From assembly GCA_038501785.1 (NCBI GenBank), contig JBAMJR010000101.1, forward strand, positions 124,001 through 188,000: a stretch of 64,000 nucleotides of DNA, read 5' to 3'. The notes beneath the pieces were generated by a model. That model saw only the letters and a list, made by a program, of their open reading frames with translations, did not search any database and was not told where the DNA came from. Origin of the DNA: Myoxocephalus aenaeus (taxonomy: Eukaryota > Chordata > Actinopteri > Perciformes > Cottidae). Of the stretch, positions 21,862 through 31,989 are shown piece by piece. The first letter of the stretch is position 1; each line of letters starts with the position of its first letter. A program made the position numbers and the translations under genes.

Positions 21862-22172
21862 ACATTTCTTGACAAACTCTCCATCAGTGAAAGTTTACCG
21901 CTGCTTGCTATCAGTTGAGCAACCGACAGTTGAGCAGTCGACAAACAGCCTTTTCTTTGCATTGAACAAAAAAATAATGGTTTGACCACTGCAGGTTAAA
22001 TACCCTGCATTCTGCATCAATGTTTCTCTTACCTAACCTTTTCGCCATTATTCCGTTCTATTTGACAGGGGCTAGTCTAGGATTTGCGTGGCCAGACTGA
22101 AAAAAAAATCATAATGCGCCTCTGGTATTGTTCAGGGGGCCGGGCCTTAGTTTGGGGACCACTGCTGTAGAC

Positions 22173-22427
22173 ATAATTAAAAAACCTTTGTCCCGAAATT
22201 ATCATATTCTCAAATGTCAAAATAAAAGTCCCATCTTTGAAAAATTCAACAATGTATTCAAAATAATTTTTTGGGGGTTAAATATCATTTTTATTAAGTT
22301 CTGGATTTACATTTTTTTTAATATATTTTTTCATTTTTCACTTGCATATTTTGGAGACTGAAGATGTGAACCTCCAACACCTTGATGTGATGTGTTTGTG
22401 ACTCTTCTCCTCTGTCTCCTCTCACAG
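22173..22427 (+). other. 5' intron end of gene 3
   Basis: Host sequence resumes after the hAT. It ends in the pyrimidine tract ctcttctcctctgtctcc and the acceptor AG at 22426-22427, immediately before the exon GGACAAG-ATG. Confidence 0.7.
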
Positions 22428-23315
22428 GGACAAGATGACCTGCAGGATCCTGCTGCTCTTCATCCTCTTCATCCTCACCTCCTGTGTCTGTGGTGAGTTT
22501 ACTTGTGTATTTGTAAAGCCCTCCAGCTCTGAAGCATCACTGAACCCTCCACAGAGACCTGTAGATGAGTTTAAAGGCTGCATGTTAAAGCTGTCAGCTG
22601 GTCTGCTCCTCCCTCTCCCTCTCTGTCTCCTCAACAGGATCCTTTGTAGTGAATGTGACACAGAGCTCCTATCAGGCAGAGGAGAACCACAGCATCACAC
22701 TGGAATGGAGGTTCACCACCAACAATGGCAGCTCCACCAACTCCATGATTGTCTTCTGTGAGCTGTTAACTGATGTCAAGGCCTTCGTCTTGTTTCATAT
22801 GCATGAAGGAGTCGAGGTCCCAGAGGATGAACTCTTTGCAGGACGAGTCCAGTGGGACAAAGACGTCCTCAGAGAAGGACGAGTCAGACTTCATGTGTCC
22901 AGACTCAGGACCGCTGACTCGGGTCTGTACCTGTGTAAAGTGCTCACCAGTTATGGGAGGAACTCTGGGGAATGTTGGCTCAATGTCTCTGGTAGGTTGA
23001 TCCAGTAGAACTCCTTCAATCCAGCAGCTTTATTTATTTTTCTTGTCAGTGAAAGTTGTTTCTCTTCACGTGAAAGAAACAGATGTGTTTGGTCTCTTTG
23101 CAGCAGCGAGGGATCGACCAGAACCTGAGACGACAAGCGGAACAAGTCTGAGAAAAGATTCTTCAGCGACAGAAAGTCCACAGCCAGAGAGTCGGGGACG
23201 GATCGGCCTCTACTGTTTACTGGGACTGATGGCTGCAGCTCTTCTGGCTCTTTCACTAATTACACTGAGAAGAAAATATACTGATAAGAGAAGAAACCTC
23301 TTAGCAGCCTTATAG
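22428..23315 (+). CDS. Gene 3: single V-domain Ig membrane receptor, short tail, 207 aa
   Basis: This is the only plus-strand complete copy. The first coding exon starts at the acceptor at 22428, with ATG at 22435; coding parts are 22435-22492, 22638-22991 and 23104-23315. A two-residue deletion (VPE-DELF) shortens the C''-D region. The FG loop reads KVLTSYGRNSGEC. The core swap Trp43/Cys60 is retained. The tail ends RRNLLAAL: a TAG occupies the codon that is Tyr210 in genes 1 and 2, and the old reading frame (NLPEKQPIRTNRSLSGGSY) survives unread downstream. An upstream in-frame acceptor at 23049/23050 would add 18 stalk residues. AATAAA at 23894-23899 gives a 3' UTR of about 600 bp. The TATA exon at 18701 is a candidate promoter. 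Confidence 0.85.
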
Positions 23316-24230
23316 ATTTATAATCTCCCAGAGAAACAACCCATCAGGACTAACAGGTCTCTGTCTGGAGGATCCTATTGAACAAGTCATCACAGAACTG
23401 ATCCAAGACCATAAAACAAGAGACTCTTCAACATCTGGTTTAAGTGTCAAGAAATGTATGAGATATATATTTTTACGTTTTAAATGAAGGTCATATTACT
23501 GTGGGTTTGGTTTTAAATATATTTATTACAGAAAAAACACTTTGAACAAATACATTTGATTCCGTCTGTATATACATAATATTGTTTTCGTGCATTCTTT
23601 GTTCATTTATATTGTTTTTTTATTTTTGTTTTACTATGTCTCTTGTCTGCACTTTACCCGTTTGCTGCTGTAATCCTGCAAATGTCCTCATTGCAGGACT
23701 AATACAGGAATATCTAATATAATATACAGCAATAATAACTAATGTCAGTGTAAATAATGCTTTTCATGGAGTTGAATCAATCTTCTGTCCTCTTCCTACT
23801 GACTGATATTGTTATGATGCACAATGCACTTATTTAAAGTTAATGATGTGTTCATATTGTAAATAAATCCCTATTGATATGAGAAGCATTCACAATAAAG
23901 TTACAAGGAACTTTTATTCTGTGTTGATTTTGTCTCTTTTGAACCAGTGTGAGTGTTTCTGAGCCCCAGATTCTGTGTATAAACTAATGTTACTGCAGCA
24001 GGTGTCTGACAGTCTGCTCCACTCAGTCCTGGTTCAACAAAACATCCCATAATATCAGCAGATCACCGTCACCCATCTGGTAGCAGAGACAATGACATTA
24101 ATACAAGATTTAGAAATCAAAAAAATTGCCTTGCCTACAAATGTTGGGCTTATGTGTATCAACTAATATTAATAAACAATGAGAATAATTCATTAAAACC
24201 CCTGCACTGCAAACTAGAAGCAGAAGTATA
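23316..24230 (+). other. 3' UTR and downstream flank of gene 3
   Basis: The block is repeated inverted at about 61990-62846 downstream of gene 6, and parts recur at 43230-43730 and 12398-12640. It includes the AATAAA signal at 23894. Confidence 0.7.
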
Positions 24231-24314
24231 GAACAATATAGTTCTCACGTGCATCTCCAGCAATAATCATTAAATATAAAAAGTTATGGGGATGCAATGA
24301 ATAAAAAAATGCAA

Positions 24315-24318
<4 letters not shown>

Positions 24319-24354
<36 letters not shown>
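24319..24354. repeat. (GT)n microsatellite
   Basis: Pure GT run near a short piece repeated from 18950-19020. Confidence 0.95.
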
Positions 24355-24356
<2 letters not shown>

Positions 24357-24554
24357 ACTGGTCCTCACCTGTTACGACCACAGAGAGTTCTACAGACTAA
24401 AACTAAGACATGGTGGTTACTGAGCATATATGTAGAACCAGGACTCATACTTAGTGATATTTTAACTGCTTTTCTTGTTTTTTTGTGTCTTTGTGGTCTA
24501 TTTGTGTGGTTTCGTATTTATGTGTAATCATGTAGTCATCTTGTGTCTCTTCAT

Positions 24555-25030
24555 TGTAATTTCCGTAAGATTCGGGTTATAAGGCGCTACTTTTTTGTCC
24601 TCAACTTTGACCCGTGCAGCTTAAATATCGGTGCGGCTGATTTGTGGACAAAATTCACCCACCGACGATGCCACCACGCTCACCCGAGGAGGCGCGATGG
24701 AAAACAGCTCAGCGCTACAGCTCAGCGCTAGCTCGCGAGCTAGCAACGCGAGCTAGCTAGTGATGTAGCATCAGAAAGGAAAACAGAAGCTACAATGTCC
24801 ATAACGTCCTGGTGGATTAGCCTGCGACACCTCCACCACAGCTGTGAGAACAAACAGAGAGACAGCGTGGCAGAGGCAGGGGAGAGGCTAGCTCGCAAGC
24901 TAGCATTGACCTGTAGCGCTGACCTGTAGCGCTGACCTGTTTTCCATCGCGCCTCCTCGGGTGAGCGTGGTGGCAGCGTGGTGGGTGCTGGCAGGGAGCC
25001 GGGCGGGGCGGCGGGGTGAGGGGCGCCGCG
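24555..25030. mobile_element. Unclassified DNA transposon fragment
   Basis: It begins tgtaatttccgtaagattcg and contains nested palindromes around gctagctcgcgagctagc (24729-24757) and inverted repeats of the cgcctcctcgggtgagcgtgg kind (24680-24705 against 24950-24970). A dispersed fish DNA transposon is likely, but I cannot name the superfamily. Confidence 0.4.
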
Positions 25031-25089
25031 GGGCGGGGAGGACAGCAGGGAGTTTGGCTGCTGTGATCCTCTCTGCAGTCTTTATGACT

Positions 25090-25690
25090 CTTTAGAGCCT
25101 TCCTCTCTGCCTGTGTGGTGTTCCCATCCCAGACAGTGAGGATGCTCTCTATCAGTCCTCTGTAGGGTGAGAGGGCGATGGTTCAGACCAGCTTTCCTGA
25201 GCTCGTCGTCCCCCTTGATGAGCCCCAGGATGGTGGTGTCATCTGCGTGTTTGATGAGGATGGTGTTGTCCCGGGTGGAGACACAGTCCTGGGTGTACAG
25301 GGTGAAGAGTGTTGGGCTCAGGCAGCAGCCCTGTGGGGATCCTGTGTGACTGTGAGCTCAGCAGACACCCGTCTCCCCATCCTCACCAGCTGTGGTCTTT
25401 CTGTCAGGAAGTCCAGGATCCAGTTGCAGGTGGGGGTCGGGACGCCGAGGTCTGACAGCTTCTCCATCAGTTTGCCTGAGCGGATAGTGTTGAAAGTAGA
25501 ACTGTAGTCCAGGAAAAGCATCCTGGCATACGTTCTGCTGCTCTCCAGGTGTTGCAGAGTGTGTGTGTGTCCGGGACCGTGTGGTTGATGTGTGTGAGGA
25601 CTAGTTTTTCTAAACACTTCATGGCGACTGGTGTGAGTGCCACTGGCCTGAAGTCACTCAGGGTGGGTCTGGTCTTTTGGGGACTGGTGT
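25090..25690 (-). pseudogene. Non-LTR retrotransposon reverse transcriptase fragment
   Basis: On the minus strand the order of reverse-transcriptase blocks is clear across frameshifts: PVAMKCLEKLVLTHINH, then ARMLFLDYSSTFNTIRSGKL, then LGVPTPTCNWILDFLTERPQ, then the catalytic box at 25229-25240 followed by TTILGLIKGDDELR. The box reads HADD where FADD or YADD is normal. The fragment has no endonuclease domain and no 3' end. It is of the CR1/L2/Rex-like type by style; exact clade uncertain. Confidence 0.8.
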
Positions 25691-25877
25691 GATGATGACG
25701 GATTTGAAGATACAGGGGACTACAGCCTGGGATAGTGACAGGTAGAAGATGTCAGTATACACACCAGCTATCGCTAGTGATGACCTGCTGTCATGTTATT
25801 GATGTCATTCTCTCACTGTATTTAGTTTCACTTTTATTTCATTTGATCTGTGAGCTTTTTGCTTCATTTGTCATCTG

Positions 25878-25999
<122 letters not shown>

Positions 26000-27690
26000 A
26001 GCTAATCTAATGAATCTTCACTTCTTCTATAAAACATCCATCTTTTCCTCTCTGTCTGTATTTTGGTGAAGGGGGAAAGTAGATGGAAGTTCTAACCGGT
26101 TCTACTCCATAACACTCAGTGACTGAAGCCAATGTAAGTGTGTAACATGTAACAGATAACACGGATACATAAATGTCACGGATAAATGTTTTGCCATGAG
26201 TCTTGAATTAAATGATGTCTCACTATTCAACACACAGGTTTCCTCATGAGCTCTCACTGCAGGAAACTGGACACGAGGAGAACCACGTTGCCTTCAGGTA
26301 CCGTGGGTACCGTGAGCATTATGACTCACTATACCTTCATACAGCATATTCACGGGATTGGCAGTAAACTAAATTGACGCCAGTGACACAGTTATGTTTA
26401 GCTGCTGTTTTAGACCTCACTTGTCATGAATGACAGTACAAGAGCAATGAACTCTGCCGGGTTGTGCCGTTCAATAACGACACTATAATATCTGACGTTT
26501 CGCACCACTGTGAACACAGCGTGTCCCTGATGCCGTCCGGTGTGTGAGATGAACTGGTTTTGAATTAACTGGTTTATTATTTTTGCGTGAGGCTGATGTT
26601 CCGCGGAGACTATAAACAGATCAGTCTGCTGTTGTCATGACATGCATATTGTTGTGTCCGAATCTATTATTTCCTTTAAATAATGTTTCACCAATTCATG
26701 ACATGTATTATTTAATTATATAAAACCTCTTCAGTTTAAATATATTTTCAGTTCATTCAAATAATATATATTATTTTATGTGTTGGCGCCTCAAGCCCTG
26801 AACATGTCAGGGGGCACAGCCGTCCCAGCACATGATCAGACTATAAAAACTATAAAACAATGTGTTTTCATCATAATACATTTAAAATACACTACTATGG
26901 CATGCTTTTATTATTGAACCTTTAAAAAAAACTAAATGTTTACAAACACCAATAGTTTTAAGCTGTAGACATAATTAAAAAACCTTTGTCCCGAAATTAT
27001 CATATTCTCAAATGTCAAATGCCGCTGCGGTTTTCCATTTTGCATGCACATGAAACCGCTGCGGTTTGTAATTCAGGGAGTGGCTTTTGTTTGATTATGC
27101 AAATTAGCAGCACTGAAAGTGTGCCGACTCATCTGTTACTATATAGTTCCTGTGTGCAGTGTTCACGTGGATGGACCGACAACTACCACTGCATCACTGT
27201 GATGCTGAAACTAACTTTAGAAAGAGATTCTTCTCAGGCAGAGGATACAGAGTCTGTTGTTCCTTTCACATGTTATGTTGTGTTCTTGTTTATTCAACCG
27301 GAGTATAAACGGTTGCCAGTTAAAACAAACTTTTAATGATTTCTTGGCGGATTTATGGTTGTTTATTCTCGTCGGATATGATATAAAAATCAGTTCGGTG
27401 GCGTGTTGATCTGACTGTGAGAAATAAGACAGATCCTGCGGCTGCAGTTGTTTCTGTCACCTTTTAAAACAACAGATCAGATCCCTTTGATAAAGCTGCT
27501 TCATGGCTTTCCTCGAGGTTTGCTGCCTTTGTGTACAAACGTAAAAGTACATATCTTCAGGTTTGTTTGCAGTTTAAGATAAAATTAATACACATGTATT
27601 GTAGATTATTATTCTAATAATAGTGACTCATTTTAAATGAAGCAACAAATTGATCAAAACCTGAAATGAAAATAGTCTAAAATGTACATT
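26000..27690. other. Duplicated intergenic block with the empty transposon site
   Basis: 26636-27018 matches 19058-19394 joined directly to 22165-22220, so it preserves the site without the nested hAT/Harbinger insertion (ctgtagac once, at 26963-26970). I see no gene in the rest. Confidence 0.6.
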
Positions 27691-27697
27691 TCAGATA

Positions 27698-28250
27698 TCA
27701 GCAGCGGTGGATTGGCCATAGGGAGTACCGGGAGTTTTCCCGGTGGGCCGGTCAGTAATGGGCCGGCAGTGGCTGACCTTTTTTTTGTTTTGTTTTTTTA
27801 CGTAAAGACTCATAAGAGGCCCAGTGGCCCTATGACAGGCCCAGTAGTCCCGCCCACGCATTTTACAGACCCCCTCGTCCAATCACCTTTAATGATGAGC
27901 TAATGACACATCATTAGCAATCTGTGAGAGAGAAGAGAAAGCAAAAATGGAGAAAAAACGAAAAGGCGGTGCAGAAAAACTGAGGGAAAAGAAGAAGAAA
28001 AAGCTCTCGCAACAGATGCTGCTAAGAGCAGAAATATAATAAACATGTTTGCTGCTGCGGGGGCGTGGCCTCCGGCGGCGGGGGCGTGGCCTCCGGCTCC
28101 GGGGCTTTGGCTGCGCCGGGCGCGGCGGGTCCCTCCTAGGAGGTGTCGTCGGACAGTGAAAGTGAGGCTCCCGCTGCCATGGTGGGACAGGAGGGGGAGG
28201 AGGAGAGTGGTGGTGGTGATAGCAGGGGAGTGTGCTAGCTAACATGTTGT
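27698..28250 (+). mobile_element. hAT element, left part
   Basis: It begins cagcagcggtggattggcca, a hAT-like terminus, and continues to a short frame at 27947-28039 that starts MEKKRKGGAEKLREKKKKK. This Lys-rich opening resembles ZMYM1-like hAT transposases. A tandem of gggggcgtggcctccgg units follows at 28061-28100. The right end is not found, and the catalytic part is absent or lost. Confidence 0.6.
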
Positions 28251-29760
28251 GATAAACACTCATTCACTAAATGTTCAGTAACGTTGTCTATGAACTTTAC
28301 TTGACATAATAGATAGCGTGTGGTGTAAATCTAGTTCTAAAGTGTTGGAAAATGATATACTATCCTGATTAATTAACCACTATGTTATGGTGCTGTGGTT
28401 TGAACATGCAGATCTGCTTTTTCACAATTTTTATAATTACAAATCAGGTCACCAGAGTTAAAGTGTTTTAAGTATCGATACACTTTCTTCAAGCCCACTG
28501 TCCAATTTGTTCAAATATGCTTTACCTATTTTTTTCTGTCAGTGTTTATGGTTTATTGTCCTTGCTTTTCTTTTTTTGAACACTTATTTATGGAAATTTT
28601 CAGATTAAATTACATCAAATAAGAGACAAGGAGACAATGAGCCATTTCACATTATACAGTTAAAACTAATGAAACACTGATTAACTACTGTTACAATAAT
28701 GTTGTCTGTCTTTCACAGGGCTGAGGAGACTTTATATCTGTTCCAGTGCTTTGTGAGGGACCTACAGTTGTCTTCCAGTGCCACTGTCCTGATGTACTTT
28801 AGCCAGTATCCTCCTTGTAAGAGCAATACACTCTTTTCTTGGCTATCTATTATACATTTATTTTAGTCAACACTTGACAACTTGAATGGATATTAATAAC
28901 ATCTTTTGTTTCTGTCTTTCACATGGAGTTCTATTTGTATTTGTATGAGTATTTGTATAAATAAACACTCTTGAATCTTAAATCCTTTCTCCAGTATCCT
29001 TCTTAAGAGCAAGTGAGCTGCATGTCTGTGATGCTCATGCACGTCCTCTCTGCTCCAGTACTCTCTAATGCGCGTGCACGTCTCTAATGCGCGTGCACGT
29101 CGTGGGGCTCAAGCAGTTCTGCCCAAGGAAGACGGGTCTACTATGCAGTTTAGCCAATCACTGATTAAATAAATAAATTAATGACATCCAATTCATCCAA
29201 TCAGCGCCCTAAAAAAGATTTCCTGGAGGGCTATTCTCATCAAGCCCAAGGCTGCGCGTTCCCGTGTCTCTGTCTCCTCGGGCAGACGAAGCGCCACCCA
29301 TGATGACAACATGACAGCAGAGCAGGAGCCTCTGGTCTTCACAGAAAACAAACGCTAACTCGGTATAATCTCTCCTCCAACACCCGTTTGAGAAAAGACC
29401 TTTGGCTGAGAAACTACAGGTAAAACACCTGGTCCCAGATCCACCGGACCGGTGGTACGACCGGTACCTACCGGAACGAAAAGCAATGCAGATTTCTTCC
29501 TGTGCCTGAGCCGATTTAAATACTTCTTTTTCACTACTGTGTAATGTTGCACAATACTAAAAAGGTAGCGCGGTACCAACTCGTCAAAGGAAAAACAAGA
29601 AATCTAACTAGAATGCAGCGTTATGACTGTTCACATACAGGCAGGCATTTATATTCTCAGTGTCAACATGACTGCACAGAGGAAGGAACTGGGTTAAACA
29701 CAAAGAAACAACAGAACACCAATCTGGCCGGATTAAAAAGCCCAACAATTAAAAAGCCAG
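28251..29760. other. Intergenic, no intact gene seen
   Basis: It contains a direct duplication of cgcgtgcacgtctctaatg (29070-29100) and scattered AT-rich sequence. Parts may be the degraded body of the hAT starting at 27698. Confidence 0.35.
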
Positions 29761-29763
29761 TAT

Positions 29764-29990
29764 TTGTATATGTGCACATTGCATCCCCTAACTTACAATA
29801 AATCAGCCGTACAATTTAAACTGTAATCAATCATGCGTTATCTAGTCTCTCTCAGAGCGTTATCTAGTCCAGACATGGGCAAAGTACTTTGCCCATGTTA
29901 ATTGCCCATGTTAATTGCCCATGTTGATTACAGTTTAAATGTACGGCTGATTTATTGCAAGTTAGGGGATGCAATGTGCACATAGACAAA
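29764..29990. repeat. Long inverted repeat with triplicated spacer
   Basis: About 29764-29832 is the near-exact reverse complement of 29925-29990 (roughly 65-bp arms). The spacer contains the palindrome gggcaaagtactttgccc and three copies of ttgcccatgtt. It looks like a fold-back or a small palindromic transposon. Confidence 0.8.
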
Positions 29991-30049
29991 CAGTTTGAAG
30001 TCGTTTGTCTAAATAGTTTTAATGTTATGAGTGTTTAAAAACAAGACAC

Positions 30050-30573
30050 GCCCTTAAGAGGTTAATTGGTCGATATCTCCTAAACGCAATGAGATATCAA
30101 AGAAATTTCAATTCAGTGTTGATGATCCATCGACAATCACGATTTACAGTTTGGTATGAAAAGGACGAAGCGTTTAGGAGAAAAGTGCAAAATCGTGTTT
30201 TTCACTGAATTCAAAATGGCGGAAAATATTCGTAGGCGGACTTTATGGGTCTGAGAAGCTTTTTTGTAGAGCAGGTGGAGACGGACATGTGTGAATTTTT
30301 TCAAGTAAAAAAAACATTCTGGGCGAGGGGCGTCGCCGGTCCAACTTGTAGGGGGCGCTAGAGAGACATTTGTTGGTACTTTCCCCCCGGCTTTAATACA
30401 TCGCTATTTTCACCAGGCCTGACAAGAGTTCCAAATTTGGTGACTTTTGGTATATGACAAGTCCCCCAAAAAGCAGTCCAAAGTGTAAAAATAAGAATCC
30501 TCAATAATAATAATGAACACAGCAATTTCAATAGGTTCCTTCGGACTGACTACGTCAGTCGCTCGGACCCTAA
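30050..30573 (+). mobile_element. Helitron-like non-autonomous element, 3' end
   Basis: The block ends in CTAA (30570-30573) followed by T, preceded nine bases upstream by a perfect 7-bp stem hairpin (30544-30550 with 30554-30560, loop tac). That is the standard Helitron 3' signature (hairpin then CTRR, inserted at A|T). The body is a sequence style I associate with a very abundant fish repeat. No Rep-helicase is encoded, and the 5' end is not defined. Confidence 0.55.
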
Positions 30574-30734
30574 TTCGTTGTTTTTGCCTAAAATACTCTC
30601 ATTGCATCTAAAAAGCCTTAAACTGGCCGTGTGTGTGTGCTTTGTGTTCACGTCTAGACCTCCTCCTCCTCACCTCGCTCCTCCATAATATCCGTCCTGC
30701 AGCTTCCTTTTGTTACATTTCGTTACATTGCGTT

Positions 30735-30960
30735 AGTTCTATGAACTGCTGTTTGGCCTACCGGGTTGCCGTACCGTGCGCTGCTTGTGCCCACAGTGTC
30801 TGCCGCTGCCCGACCACCGGGCTTCAGCTTCGTGCTTCATGTCAGCGTCACACTGTTGTTATAATAGAGAAAACCCCTTTTTAGCTTGAGCCATTTTATT
30901 GAGCGTGATAAAGATTGATTACTGGAACCACGTCTCCTGCTCATCAGTATAATGCTCTCA
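30735..30960. repeat. Inverted copy of the 4.4-4.8 kb repeat
   Basis: It matches the reverse complement of about 4440-4790, with an internal deletion. Confidence 0.7.
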
Positions 30961-31084
30961 GCTAAACTTACTCTTCAGGTGAAATTCCTACGGTGGTGTT
31001 GTTGTGCTACTGCTAATACGATTGGCATGTCCTCGTAAAAGAGATGACGTAGAGATAACACTGAGGCCCAATCTCAATGTCCCC

Positions 31085-31965
31085 CCTAAACCCTCAAACC
31101 CTGAACCCTCAGGGACTCACTGAGGTCAGCTGCTAAGTGGTGGAGAGAGAGAGGCTGTGAGGGCTTGAACTGGTGTGAATATGAATGGGACGGCACAACA
31201 TTGTACACAAAATATTGTGTAGAATTGTGGGTATTTATTTTATACTTTTGATTCCCTGATTTGAACGTCTTCCAGGCTCTTCCCTCACGAGATGTATTTT
31301 AATGTTCAAAAGAGCCAACATCAACACAGAACAAGAGTTCCTTATAGTAACTTTAATATGCTAAACATGTCATAACTACCAGTTATATTTACAATATGAA
31401 CACATCATTCACTTCTAATAAGTGCATCGTAACAACATCAGTCAGTAGAAAGAGGACCACAGATTGACTAAACTCTTCTCCAGTGAAACAACTCTGAGGA
31501 TCTTGAATGGAGTCACATCACAGACGCTGAGGAGAAGTGACGTCTCAGCACAACTTCTCAGGCGGTAACTGTCGTTTCCACAACAATGAAAGATGATTGA
31601 CAGCAAACATCTGGGACGATGTGAAGCATTAGATGTTTACTTACTGAAAACAATCCAAATATAACTTTAAAAAAAACATTTTAAATATGAATATAATGCT
31701 TCTTTCACTTTCACCTGAGGACTAGAAGAGAAATATTCATAAAACGCTTATCACTGAGGGCTTATCTCTTATCTGCTTATCTCTTTCCTGCTAAATTGTA
31801 AACTTAGTCAACATGCAAACTGAGGAGGACAAAGGGCCGTACCTGCTAACTGGTTACAGGACGACCGCTCTACAGGAGCCACAAATAGGAGTCAGAGCCT
31901 AGTTGAGTCTTCAGTTGACCTCAATGTAGCCGACACATGACACTGTATTTGTTACACTGTAAGTG
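31085..31965 (-). repeat. Duplicated segment D, copy 1 (inverted)
   Basis: It matches, in reverse, the blocks at 45.5-46.35 kb and 57.0-57.85 kb, including the shared stretch attgacagcaaacatctggg. It has no frame and is probably the downstream region of a receptor duplicate. Confidence 0.75.
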
Positions 31966-31989
31966 TCAGTCCTGCAGGTTTAACCGTTT

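Larger units (their letters stand above)
19395..22164 (-). mobile_element. Degenerate hAT element, 8-bp target duplication, Harbinger nested inside
   Basis: The 8-mer ctgtagac flanks it at 19387-19394 and 22165-22172. The equivalent site at 26963-26970 is uninterrupted. The left end CAG is split by a Harbinger insertion and resumes at 20313 as caggggtgggcccacact. The right end, read inward, is cagtggtccccaaac. It carries a broken transposase on the minus strand (next entries). A 16-bp stem hairpin lies at 20423-20461. Confidence 0.85.
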
